The translations under genes and the position numbers were made by a program. Positions 7,390 to 13,956 of a stretch of DNA of 17,763 nt are shown in pieces; position 1 is the stretch's first letter, and each line of letters starts with the position of its first letter. The DNA is taken from NCBI GenBank assembly GCA_023451395.1, contig JAEXZL010000018.1, positions 1 to 17,763 of the forward strand, in the 5' to 3' direction. The notes beneath the pieces are model-generated. The model saw only the letters and a list, made by a program, of their open reading frames with translations. It did no database searches and was not told the origin of the DNA. Source of the stretch: Bacillota bacterium (GTDB lineage: Bacteria; Bacillota; Clostridia; Clostridiales; Clostridiaceae).

Positions 7390-7436
7390 ATAATCATCTC
7401 CTTAGTATTAGTATGCTTTAATCATAAAAAAAAATT

Positions 7437-7466
7437 ATTGTATTTCTGTGGTAAAGTGGTTAACAA
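7437..7466 (-). promoter_or_regulatory. Promoter of the 67-aa gene
   Basis: On the minus strand, TTGTTA (7466-7461), an 18-bp spacer and TACAAT (7442-7437), about 48 bases before the start codon. Confidence 0.5.
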
Positions 7467-7520
7467 AGTGTAAATAGTGAATAAATTTCATTAAAATTCA
7501 TAAAAGTTCGCTACATTGTT

Positions 7521-7535
7521 ATATAATTATTAAAG
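7521..7535 (+). promoter_or_regulatory. -10 of dfx overlapped by a PerR-box-like sequence
   Basis: ATATAATTATTAAAG matches the PerR box TTATAATNATTATAA at 12 of 14 defined positions and contains a perfect -10 TATAAT (7522-7527). No good -35 is seen. A repressor here would block the promoter of an oxygen-defence gene; PerR control of desulfoferrodoxin is known in clostridia. The region is AT-rich, so chance similarity is possible. Confidence 0.45.
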
Positions 7536-7585
7536 AGATGACTTTTTATAAGTACTCTAAAGCAAATATTTTAGGAGGTAAAAAA

Positions 7586-7969
7586 ATGACTGAAGTTATG
7601 CAGGTGTATAAGTGTATGGTATGTGGCAATATCGTTGAGGTACTTTATGTTGGTGGTGGTCCTTTATCTTGTTGTGGACAACCTATGAAGCTAATGACAG
7701 AAAATACAGTGGATGCAGCCCTTGAAAAGCATGTACCTGTAGTACAGTTTAATGGCGATGAAATTCATGTGAAGGTTGGTAGTGTAGAACATCCAATGAC
7801 AGAGGAACATTATATTCAATGGATAGAGGTTATAACTTCTGATAAGGTATATAGAAAGAATCTAAAACCTGGAGATGTTCCAGAGGCAACCTTTAAATTC
7901 TCTGGAAACATGGAAGATATTAAGGGAGTTAGAGAGTACTGCAACCTTCATGGACTTTGGAAGGCATAA
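7586..7969 (+). CDS. dfx: Desulfoferrodoxin (superoxide reductase)
   Basis: Cytoplasmic iron protein that reduces superoxide to hydrogen peroxide without releasing oxygen, using electrons from rubredoxin-type donors; a key oxygen-tolerance enzyme of anaerobes. Both domains of a two-iron desulfoferrodoxin are present. The N-terminal desulforedoxin centre has C10, C13, C29 and C30 (YKCMVCGN, LSCCGQPM). The C-terminal catalytic centre has E47 and H49 (EKHVPV), H70 and H76 (EHPMTEEHYIQW), and C119 and H122 (CNLHGLW). The chosen start, ATG 7586, gives 127 aa, the normal size, with AGGAGGT 6 bases upstream. An in-frame ATG at 7538 lacks a ribosome binding site and would add 16 non-family residues. 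It appears monocistronic. Confidence 0.97.
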   Translation: MTEVMQVYKCMVCGNIVEVLYVGGGPLSCCGQPMKLMTENTVDAALEKHVPVVQFNGDEIHVKVGSVEHPMTEEHYIQWIEVITSDKVYRKNLKPGDVPEATFKFSGNMEDIKGVREYCNLHGLWKA

Positions 7970-7994
7970 ATCCATATTGTATTAGAAAAAACAT

Positions 7995-8020
7995 TAAAGT
8001 GTAAGAATAATAAAGTGTAA
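7995..8020 (+). repeat. Short direct repeat downstream of dfx
   Basis: TAAAGTGTAA occurs at 7995-8004 and 8011-8020, flanked outside by AAAAAACAT at 7986-7994 and 8019-8027. Probably AT-rich slippage; no function is evident. Confidence 0.5.
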
Positions 8021-8030
8021 AAAACATGGT

Positions 8031-8070
8031 AAGGGAGACCCTTCTCAAGGAAGTGGTCTCCCTTGAACTT
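8031..8070 (+). terminator. Hairpin downstream of dfx, candidate terminator
   Basis: Perfect 10-bp stem AAGGGAGACC (8031-8040) / GGTCTCCCTT (8055-8064), 61 bases after the dfx stop. The following plus-strand sequence GAACTTTG is a weak T tract, so termination efficiency is uncertain. Confidence 0.6.
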
Positions 8071-8124
8071 TGTAACCATTTCCTCCCGTTGGTAGCGGAA
8101 ATAAGTATAAAATTGCAACCGCTG

Positions 8125-8161
8125 GTTGACTAATTTCATAGTGCGCTTGATAGTTGTCAAC
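8125..8161 (+). promoter_or_regulatory. Inverted GTTGAC/GTCAAC pair, possible operator of the XRE gene
   Basis: GTTGAC (8125-8130) and GTCAAC (8156-8161) are inverted with centres 31 bp apart (three helical turns); the second overlaps the likely -35. Such spacing would suit a dimeric or looping regulator, possibly the XRE protein itself. Six-base arms can arise by chance. Confidence 0.3.
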
Positions 8162-8182
8162 AGTGATTTCTGTTATTATTAT
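8154..8182 (+). promoter_or_regulatory. Promoter of the XRE-membrane gene
   Basis: TTGTCA (8154-8159), a 17-bp spacer and TATTAT (8177-8182). A TATAAT at 8180-8185 is a second -10 choice at longer spacing. Confidence 0.55.
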
Positions 8183-8247
8183 AATAATGATATCGCTAAG
8201 AATATAATACATAGGAGCCTAGAGCTCAAAAGAAAGGTTGATATAAT

Positions 8248-9237
8248 ATGATTTTAGCAGAAAAGATAATGATGCTGAGAAAGCAGAATTCATGGTCACA
8301 GGAAGAGCTGGCAGAGAAGTTAGATGTTTCCAGGCAATCAGTATCAAAATGGGAGAGTGGAGCTTCTATTCCAGACTTAGACAAGATTATCAAATTAAGC
8401 GGGATTTTCAGTGTTAGTACAGACTACCTTCTAAAGGATGAATTGGAAGATATCACCTTCTCGGAAACTGAGGATACCTATGATGATAAAAAAGTACGGA
8501 ATGTTTCCATTGAGGAAGCTAATGCTTTTATGAATATCATAAGGAAAATTTCTAAAAGAATTGCACTTTCTGTGTCATTGTGTATTATTTCTCCTATAGC
8601 TTTGATTTTCCTCGGTGGTTTGGCTGAACATGGAAGCACTACCATAACGGAAGATATGGCCGGTGGTATTGGGACTGTAATTCTTCTGTTAGTAGTAGCA
8701 TCGGGTGTTGCTGCGCTGATTATGAGTGGAATGCAACTTTCTAAATATGAATATCTAGAAAAAGAGAAAATATCTCTGCAATACGGAGTATATGGAATTG
8801 TGGAAAAGAAAAAAGAAGCTTATGAGGAGACTTATAGAAGAAGTATTGCAGCTGGTGTAGTGCTGTGTATTGTAGGAGTAGTACCGCTTTTGCTGGCTAC
8901 TGCAGTAGGTGCAGGAGAGTTGATTTATGTTATTTGCATTGATGTATTGCTAATGATGATAGCAAGCGGTGTTTATTTATTCATCCGATCAGGACTCATC
9001 TACGGAAGTTATGAGAAACTTCTTCAGGAGGGGGATTATACTGAGGAGAAAAAGGAGATTGAAAAAAGAACTTCTTTCTTCCCAGGAGTATATTGGTGTA
9101 TAGTTACAGCTATTTATCTGGTCATAAGTTTTTATTATGGTAGGTGGGATGTTTCATGGATTATATGGCCTGTGGCAGGTGTTCTCTTTGCAGGAATTTA
9201 CGGAATTTTCAATGCTGTTATGAAATCAAAAGAGTAG
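8248..9237 (+). CDS. XRE-type HTH regulator fused to a multi-pass membrane domain
   Basis: Predicted membrane-anchored transcription factor. Residues 1-64 form a Cro/C1-type helix-turn-helix domain (LRKQNSWSQEELAEKLDVSRQSVSKWESG, then IPDLDKIIKLSGIFSVSTDYLL). After an acidic linker (65-100) come about six hydrophobic segments: 105-125, 138-161, 199-220, 225-247, 281-298 and 303-322, with a charged loop at 163-200. The DNA-binding half resembles regulators of small Firmicute membrane or efflux systems, but this membrane region has no family I can name and no partner gene is adjacent. ATG 8248 is preceded by a GAAAGG ribosome binding site. CTG and GCG codons are more frequent than in neighbouring genes, hinting at a different origin. 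The target and signal are unknown. Confidence 0.85.
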   Translation: MILAEKIMMLRKQNSWSQEELAEKLDVSRQSVSKWESGASIPDLDKIIKLSGIFSVSTDYLLKDELEDITFSETEDTYDDKKVRNVSIEEANAFMNIIRKISKRIALSVSLCIISPIALIFLGGLAEHGSTTITEDMAGGIGTVILLLVVASGVAALIMSGMQLSKYEYLEKEKISLQYGVYGIVEKKKEAYEETYRRSIAAGVVLCIVGVVPLLLATAVGAGELIYVICIDVLLMMIASGVYLFIRSGLIYGSYEKLLQEGDYTEEKKEIEKRTSFFPGVYWCIVTAIYLVISFYYGRWDVSWIIWPVAGVLFAGIYGIFNAVMKSKE

Positions 9238-9282
9238 CGGGAAATACTATTTTTATTGTGTACAAACTATTTTAAAGCAATG

Positions 9283-9326
9283 TTTTGGGGCACCTTCCTT
9301 ACAGAAGGTGCCCCAAAAAAGTTTTT
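9283..9326 (+). terminator. Strong terminator of the XRE gene
   Basis: Perfect 15-bp stem TTTTGGGGCACCTTC (9283-9297) / GAAGGTGCCCCAAAA (9304-9318), 6-base loop, then a T run at 9322-9326. The same hairpin lies beyond the 3' end of the minus-strand 144-aa gene but has little T tract in that direction. Confidence 0.9.
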
Positions 9327-9353
9327 CTTAGGGGATTTATTGATTATTGTAAG

Positions 9354-9788
9354 CTAAAAGCAGATAAAACTATCTATATTTCTGAGATCAAGGCCGAAGA
9401 AGAACCAACGTCCTCTTCTGAAACGGAAACCTGCCACAGAATTTCTTCCTGCTCTTGTGAGGAAGGCCCAATAGGCCATCCCATTGGTTTGCCAAATGTA
9501 GGTAAATTTAAAAAGACAGAAATTAATTTGGCCAGGACTTATGGCTAGGGGTGAAACCCCTCCTTGTCCACCGCTGAAGCCAGGACCTCCCATGGCTTGA
9601 TTTTTCTGAGGAATAAAGTTTGGTGGAGGTCCAGGTGGAAACTGCTGCCTAGTATTTCTGTAGCCTACCATTGGGTTGTAAGGATAGAAGGGACTTGAAT
9701 TAGGTACAAAGCTTACCTCTACCTCAAACTCTCCTCTTTCATCAATTTCATCATAACCCTGCATATCAGGTGAATTCCAGTTAAGCAT
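9354..9788 (-). CDS. Hypothetical protein with Gly/Pro-rich middle and aromatic C-terminal module (144 aa)
   Basis: Function unknown. Three regions: an acidic start (residues 1-29, MLNWNSPDMQGYDEIDERGE then a VEVSF strand); a Pro/Gly/Asn/Gln-rich low-complexity middle (about 30-88, with PPGPPP and MGGPGFSGGQGG); and a compact C-terminal module (about 89-144) rich in Phe, Trp, Tyr, Gly and Arg (FTYIWQTNG, GRNSVAGFRFRRGRWFFFG, ending LRNIDSFICF). From memory, similar 50-60-residue aromatic modules end many small clostridial proteins of unknown role. There is no signal peptide. ATG 9788 is chosen because GAAAGG lies 7 bases upstream; a TTG at 9806 would overlap that ribosome binding site. It lies downstream of prfC on the same strand. 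A spore-surface or envelope role is only a guess. Confidence 0.75.
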   Translation of the reverse strand: MLNWNSPDMQGYDEIDERGEFEVEVSFVPNSSPFYPYNPMVGYRNTRQQFPPGPPPNFIPQKNQAMGGPGFSGGQGGVSPLAISPGQINFCLFKFTYIWQTNGMAYWAFLTRAGRNSVAGFRFRRGRWFFFGLDLRNIDSFICF

Positions 9789-9792
9789 AAAT

Positions 9793-9840
9793 AAACCTTT
9801 CTTCAATATTTATCACATTGTATAATATGAAGAAAGGTTT
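9793..9840 (-). promoter_or_regulatory. Hairpin sequestering the Shine-Dalgarno of the 144-aa gene
   Basis: On the minus strand, arm AAACCTTTCTTC (9840-9829) is perfectly complementary to GAAGAAAGGTTT (9804-9793), a 12-bp stem with a 24-base loop. The second arm contains the GAAAGG ribosome binding site, and the stem ends 4 bases before ATG 9788. In transcripts entering from prfC (stop at 9858), the site would be buried. The structure could also act as a weak prfC terminator (TTTATTTAT follows). Confidence 0.65.
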
Positions 9841-9849
9841 AGAAATGTT
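9821..9849 (-). promoter_or_regulatory. Sigma-K-like promoter inside the sequestering hairpin
   Basis: On the minus strand, AACA (9849-9846), 16 bases, then CATATTATA (9829-9821). This fits the Bacillus sigma-K pattern (AC-containing -35, N16, CATANNNTA). Transcription from it would start in the hairpin loop, so the mRNA would lack the 5' arm that hides the ribosome binding site. The match is short and AT-rich. Confidence 0.35.
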
Positions 9850-9857
9850 AATGTAAT

Positions 9858-11456
9858 TTATTCTTCCTGAGATTTACCGATATCTGATAGAATAAGCCCC
9901 TTATTTTTATCTAGTGCCCAACTGATTCCCCAATCGTTTTGGAATATAAGGAGATTTCTTTCTTTAAAGTCTTTAACCTTTTTAGTATCTGAAGTAAGAT
10001 TTAAGCGGTCCATATCTATTTCTGTATTTTCTATCCACCTTACATATCTATAGGAAAGCCTATCCATCTTTATGTCTACTCCGTACTCATGTTGAAGCCT
10101 ATACTCTAAGACTTCAAACTGAAGGACACCTACAACACCTACAATGATTTCTTCCATGCCTATAAAGAGTTCACGGAATACCTGAATGGCACCTTCTTGT
10201 GCTATCTGAGTAATTCCTTTTACAAACTGCTTTCTTTTCATGGTATCCATAGGTCTTACCCTAGCAAAATACTCTGGTGCAAAGGTCGGTATACCATCAA
10301 AGGCAAACTTTTTTGAAGGAGTGCAGAGGGTATCACCGATGCTGAATATCCCTGGATCAAAGACACCGATTATGTCTCCTGCATATGCCTCTTCAACTAT
10401 TTCTCTATCCTGAGCAAGAAATTGCTGTGGCTGAGCAAGCTTTATCTTTCCTTTTCCTTGGCTATGGTAAACCTCCATGCCCTTAGAAAATTTACCGGAT
10501 ACTATTCTCATAAAGGCAATTCTATCCCTGTGAGCAGGGTTCATATTTGCTTGTATCTTAAAGACAAAGGCAGAGAAGTTTTCATCAAAGGGGTCAATCT
10601 CTCCAATATTTCCTTCTCTAGATAGGGGAGGAGGAGTCATGGAAAGGAAATACTGAAGAAATGGTTCTACACCAAAGTTTGTAAGAGCGGAACCAAAGAA
10701 TACCGGAGTAAGTTCTCCACCTCTAACCTTTTCAAGGCTAAATTCGTCTCCAGCGATATCTAAAAGCTCAATATCCTCAGTAAGCTTATTATGAAGTGAA
10801 TCTCCTAAAAGGTCATTGAAAATAGGATCTGATACATCTCCTTTTAAAGATTCAACAGTGTTTTGACCGTGGTTACCACCATCAAAGAGCTGTACTGTGT
10901 TATCTTTTCTGTCAAAGACACCTCTAAAGTCAGCTCCGGAACCTATTGGCCAGTTCATTGGATAGGACTTTATTCCCAGCTCTCTTTCAATATCCTCCAT
11001 AAGTTCGAAGGGATCTCTGGTTTCTCTATCCATCTTATTAATAAAGGTAAAGATAGGTATACCTCTTAGTGAACATACATGGAAAAGCTTTTTAGTTTGT
11101 TCCTCCACGCCTTTAGCACCGTCAATAACCATAACTGCACTATCAGCAGCCATCAAGGTTCTATAGGTATCCTCACTGAAGTCCTGATGTCCTGGGGTAT
11201 CCAAAATGTTTATACAAAAATTATTATAATTAAACTGCATAACTGAGGAGGTTACTGATATACCTCTTTGTTTTTCTATTTCCATCCAGTCTGAGGTAGC
11301 ATGTCTTGAGGCTTTTCTAGCCTTAACTGATCCTGCAAGTCTTATAGCACCTCCATAAAGAAGAAGCTTCTCCGTTAGAGTTGTTTTACCGGCATCCGGG
11401 TGAGAAATTATTGCAAAGGTTCTTCTTTTTTCAATTTCATTAATGAGCTCTGACAC
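9858..11456 (-). CDS. prfC: Peptide chain release factor 3 (RF-3)
   Basis: Translational GTPase that recycles RF1/RF2 from the ribosome after peptide release. GTPase motifs: G1 SHPDAGKTT (residues 18-26), switch I/G2 KQRGISVTSSVM (62-73), G3 DTPGHQDF (86-93), G4 NKMD (140-143). 532 aa is the usual RF-3 length (EF-G is much longer), and the N-terminal RRTFAIISHPDAGKTTLTEK is characteristic of RF-3. The start codon is GTG at 11456, supported by AAAGGAG 7 bases upstream and by the family N-terminus. A promoter lies at 11546-11575, leaving a 5' leader of about 80 bases. The 144-aa gene follows 69 bases after the stop on the same strand. Confidence 0.97.
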   Translation of the reverse strand: MSELINEIEKRRTFAIISHPDAGKTTLTEKLLLYGGAIRLAGSVKARKASRHATSDWMEIEKQRGISVTSSVMQFNYNNFCINILDTPGHQDFSEDTYRTLMAADSAVMVIDGAKGVEEQTKKLFHVCSLRGIPIFTFINKMDRETRDPFELMEDIERELGIKSYPMNWPIGSGADFRGVFDRKDNTVQLFDGGNHGQNTVESLKGDVSDPIFNDLLGDSLHNKLTEDIELLDIAGDEFSLEKVRGGELTPVFFGSALTNFGVEPFLQYFLSMTPPPLSREGNIGEIDPFDENFSAFVFKIQANMNPAHRDRIAFMRIVSGKFSKGMEVYHSQGKGKIKLAQPQQFLAQDREIVEEAYAGDIIGVFDPGIFSIGDTLCTPSKKFAFDGIPTFAPEYFARVRPMDTMKRKQFVKGITQIAQEGAIQVFRELFIGMEEIIVGVVGVLQFEVLEYRLQHEYGVDIKMDRLSYRYVRWIENTEIDMDRLNLTSDTKKVKDFKERNLLIFQNDWGISWALDKNKGLILSDIGKSQEE

Positions 11457-11545
11457 TTGTAATCTCCTTTCTAAGGATAAATAGCATAATTATTTTTAAG
11501 CTAAGCCTTAATATCATTATTTATTTTAATACTGCGCCATTTCAT

Positions 11546-11575
11546 ATTATAAGATAAACATAGTCATTATAACAA
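11546..11575 (-). promoter_or_regulatory. Promoter of prfC
   Basis: On the minus strand, TTGTTA (11575-11570), an 18-bp spacer and a perfect TATAAT (11551-11546). Confidence 0.65.
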
Positions 11576-11688
11576 TTAAAATATCTATTTTCAACATAAA
11601 TAAAATTAACAAAAGCATTTAAAAGAGGTCTACAGGAGAATTTATAGATTTATATCAAAACTATAGAAAAAAATAGTGTAACCGTTAA

Positions 11689-11726
11689 TAAAAGAAGATA
11701 TATAACTTATACAGACTCTTCTTTTA
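11689..11726 (+). repeat. 10-bp inverted repeat upstream of the HAD gene
   Basis: TAAAAGAAGA (11689-11698) and TCTTCTTTTA (11717-11726) form perfect arms with an 18-base spacer, ending about 20 bases before the -10 of the HAD promoter. It may be an operator or a weak terminator of an unseen transcript. The rest of the 11457-11783 gap holds only the two divergent promoters. Confidence 0.4.
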
Positions 11727-11745
11727 GTTGCATTACAACAAATAG

Positions 11746-11754
11746 TGCTATAAT
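11746..11754 (+). promoter_or_regulatory. Extended -10 promoter of the HAD gene
   Basis: TGCTATAAT (11746-11754) is a perfect extended -10, 29 bases before the start codon. TTGCAT at 11728-11733 is a possible -35 at a short 15-bp spacing. Confidence 0.6.
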
Positions 11755-11783
11755 CTATTTGAATTTAATTTAGGAGGGACTTC

Positions 11784-12590
11784 ATGTACAAAATTATTGC
11801 AATTGATATGGATGGAACTCTATTAAGAGAAGATAGAAGTATTTCTAAAGAAACCATAAGGACAATTAATTTAGCAAGGGAAAAGGGAATAAAGGTAGTA
11901 CTTGCTACTGGAAGGCCTATTGAAGGAGTTAAAAGCTATTTAGAAATGCTAGGATTAGTTGGCAGAGATGAATATGTATTAAGCTTTAATGGTGCGCTAG
12001 TTCAAAATACATTAACTGGAGATATTATTATAAGAAATACTCTTAAAGGTAAAGATTATAAAAGGCTTTACCAATTAAGTAAGGAAATTAATATAAATAT
12101 CCACGCCTTTTCGAGGCTAGGCTGTATAACACCGAAAATAAGCAAGTACAGCGAGGTTGAAGGAGTAATAAATGGTATTCCCATAAGAGTTCTTCCTGTG
12201 GAAGAAACTTTGGATGAGGAAGATATCATGAAGATTATGTTGATAGATGAGCCCTGGATAGTGGACGCTGCAGTAGATAAAATTCCTAAGGAGATTTTTG
12301 AGGATTATACCGTTCTTAGAAGTACGCCTTACTTTTTTGAGTTTTTAAATAGGTCTAGCAATAAGGGTGAAGGAATAAGAGCCTTGGCTGATACTTTAGG
12401 GGTTAAGCAGCAGGAGGTAATGTGCATTGGTGATGCTGGAAATGATTACCATATGATAAAGTATGCAGGCTTAGGTGTTGCTATGGGTAATGCCTTTGAT
12501 GAAATTAAGGAAATTGCTGACTATGTTACTAAGAGCAACAATGAGGATGGGGTTGCTCATGCCATTAAGAAATTTGCCTTAGGGATTTAG
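11784..12590 (+). CDS. Cof-type HAD-IIB family phosphatase
   Basis: Cytoplasmic phosphatase of the haloacid dehalogenase superfamily, Cof/YidA type, which dephosphorylates sugar phosphates or similar small metabolites. Motif I is D8-M-D10 (IAIDMDGTLL: nucleophile and acid/base), motif II T42 in LATGRP, motif III K194 in SSNKGEGIRAL, and motif IV D217 and D221 in CIGDAGNDYHMI, followed by GVAMGNA. The cap domain (about 85-190) is of the C2 type. At 268 aa it is typical. TAGGAGGG lies 7-8 bases before ATG 11784. It is monocistronic with its own promoter and terminator, so context gives no substrate clue. Confidence 0.93.
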   Translation: MYKIIAIDMDGTLLREDRSISKETIRTINLAREKGIKVVLATGRPIEGVKSYLEMLGLVGRDEYVLSFNGALVQNTLTGDIIIRNTLKGKDYKRLYQLSKEININIHAFSRLGCITPKISKYSEVEGVINGIPIRVLPVEETLDEEDIMKIMLIDEPWIVDAAVDKIPKEIFEDYTVLRSTPYFFEFLNRSSNKGEGIRALADTLGVKQQEVMCIGDAGNDYHMIKYAGLGVAMGNAFDEIKEIADYVTKSNNEDGVAHAIKKFALGI

Positions 12591-12642
12591 AACTTTATTA
12601 ATATACATAAAATTAAAGATAATCTTAAAGAATTACTAAGAT

Positions 12643-12680
12643 AACTGAGATATCAGATAACACTGTATCTCAGTTTTTTT
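12643..12680 (+). terminator. Terminator of the HAD gene
   Basis: Perfect 10-bp stem AACTGAGATA (12643-12652) / TATCTCAGTT (12666-12675), 13-base loop, followed by a run of T to 12680. Confidence 0.92.
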
Positions 12681-12724
12681 ATTCATTAGGAATTATATAA
12701 GCTATATAAGATAATGATAGGCAA

Positions 12725-12753
12725 TTGGTTATTGGGTTTATCAAATATATGTA
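12725..12753 (+). promoter_or_regulatory. Possible promoter of the chromate-transporter pair
   Basis: TTGGTT (12725-12730), a 17-bp spacer and TATGTA (12748-12753). A weak match, and several AT-rich alternatives lie nearby. Confidence 0.3.
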
Positions 12754-12814
12754 TTATGCAAATCACTAAAAAACCTCTATCATAGATTTAGACTAAAAGA
12801 AATGAGGGGGATTA

Positions 12815-13402
12815 ATGACAAAAAAGGATAGATCTAAAAATTTATTATGGGAGTTGTTTAAGGCGACCTTTACCTTAAGTGCCTTTACCTTCGGAGGGGG
12901 CTTCGTAATTGTATCCTTAATGAAGAAAAAGTTTGTAGAGGAGCTAAAATGGCTGGAGGAGGATGAAATGTTGGATATAACGGCTATTGCCCAATCTTCA
13001 CCTGGCCCCATACCAATTAATGCTTCAGTTATATTGGGGTATCGTATGCATGGGATAATAGGCTCTCTAGTGGCAATACTAGGAACTGCACTTCCTCCTA
13101 TGATAATAATATCAATAATTTCAGTTTTTTATAGCCAGTTTAGAGAAAACAGGATAATAGCAACAGCACTGCAGGTAATGCGTGCCGGTGTTGCAGCAGT
13201 AATCTTTGATGTGGTTATAAATCTAGCAACTAATGTTTGCAAGACCAGAAGAATTCTATATATTGGACTGATGATAGCAGCCTTTATTGCTACTTATTTA
13301 CTTGATCTCAGCGCAATGATTATTATACTTTGTAGTCTTGCTATTGGAATTACAGACTTATTAATAAGCTTGAGAAAAGAGGTGGTAAAGATTGATATTT
13401 AA
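12815..13402 (+). CDS. Chromate transporter family protein, half-size, first of a pair
   Basis: Membrane protein of the CHR family, corresponding to one half of ChrA; short members work as paired gene products. At 195 aa it has the family signatures TFGGGFVIVSLMKKKFVEE (residues 25-43) and AQSSPGPIPINASVILG (about 66-82), then hydrophobic segments covering roughly 85-110, 120-145 and 150-185. ChrA-type proteins export chromate or take part in sulfate-related anion transport; the true substrate here is unknown. GAGGGGG lies upstream of ATG 12815. Its end overlaps the next gene by 11 bp, indicating translational coupling and a hetero-oligomeric transporter. The convergent LysR gene downstream may be its regulator. 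Confidence 0.92.
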   Translation: MTKKDRSKNLLWELFKATFTLSAFTFGGGFVIVSLMKKKFVEELKWLEEDEMLDITAIAQSSPGPIPINASVILGYRMHGIIGSLVAILGTALPPMIIISIISVFYSQFRENRIIATALQVMRAGVAAVIFDVVINLATNVCKTRRILYIGLMIAAFIATYLLDLSAMIIILCSLAIGITDLLISLRKEVVKIDI

Positions 13403-13952
13403 ATTGTTTTTAAGCTTTATTCAGGTAGGTTTATTCAGCGTTGGGGGAGGATATGCAGCTATACCTCTTATTCAATACCAAATAGTTGAGGTTCATAAGC
13501 TCATGACTTTAGCTGAATTTACAGATTTAATAACCATAGCAGAAATGACACCAGGACCTATATCAATAAACTCTGCCACCTTTGTGGGAACGAGATTAGC
13601 AGGAATTCCTGGATCTATTATATGTACCTTAGGAGTAATTCTTCCTTCCTTTTGTATCTGCCTGCTTCTAGCATTTTTCTATTATAAATATCGCAATTTC
13701 AGCGGAGTTCAGAGAGTTTTATCAGCTCTTCGCCCTGCAGTAGTTGCGTTAATTGCCTCAGCAGGTATGTCTATACTGCTACTGGCACTTTTCCAAGGAG
13801 ATGGGACCGTAGCAGCTTTACAAGACTTACGCCTTATTGAATTAGGACTATTTGCAGGGGCGTTATTTTTACTTCGTAAATATAAGGTAAATGCTATTAC
13901 TATCATTTTTGGTACAGGACTTGTAGGAAGTATTTTATATGGCATTTTTTAA
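13392..13952 (+). CDS. Chromate transporter family protein, half-size, second of a pair
   Basis: Second CHR-family half transporter, 186 aa, paralogous to the upstream gene. Signatures are FSVGGGYAAIPLIQYQIVE (residues 15-33) and AEMTPGPISINSATFVG (about 50-66), followed by hydrophobic segments at roughly 70-100, 112-138 and 150-185. The start codon is TTG at 13392, overlapping the end of the first gene by 11 bp, with the GAGGTGG ribosome binding site inside the upstream reading frame. This layout is usual for short-chain chromate transporter pairs. The stop at 13950-13952 lies inside a TTTTTTAAAAAA palindrome only 4 bases from the stop of the convergent LysR gene. Confidence 0.91.
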   Translation: MIFKLFLSFIQVGLFSVGGGYAAIPLIQYQIVEVHKLMTLAEFTDLITIAEMTPGPISINSATFVGTRLAGIPGSIICTLGVILPSFCICLLLAFFYYKYRNFSGVQRVLSALRPAVVALIASAGMSILLLALFQGDGTVAALQDLRLIELGLFAGALFLLRKYKVNAITIIFGTGLVGSILYGIF

Positions 13953-13956
13953 AAAA

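Noticed and set aside
7538..7585. Upstream in-frame ATG (7538) as the start of desulfoferrodoxin
   Set aside because: No ribosome binding site before it, it lies just after the -10, and the extra 16 residues are not part of the family. ATG 7586 has AGGAGGT at ideal spacing.
7948..8160. 70-aa minus-strand frame
   Set aside because: Overlaps the end of dfx and runs through the hairpin at 8031-8064; no ribosome binding site and no recognisable composition.
7995..8160. Remnant of an insertion sequence between dfx and the XRE gene
   Set aside because: There are short repeats and a hairpin, but no terminal inverted repeats with target duplication and no transposase fragment.
9285..9548. 87-aa plus-strand frame
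   Set aside because: Begins inside the stem of the terminator at 9283-9318 and is antisense to the 144-aa gene.
9789..9806. TTG 9806 as start of the 144-aa protein
   Set aside because: The ribosome binding site GAAAGG lies inside this extension and points to ATG 9788; no site precedes the TTG.
10422..11069. Two plus-strand frames (67 and 68 aa) opposite prfC
   Set aside because: Shadows of conserved RF-3 coding sequence without translation signals.
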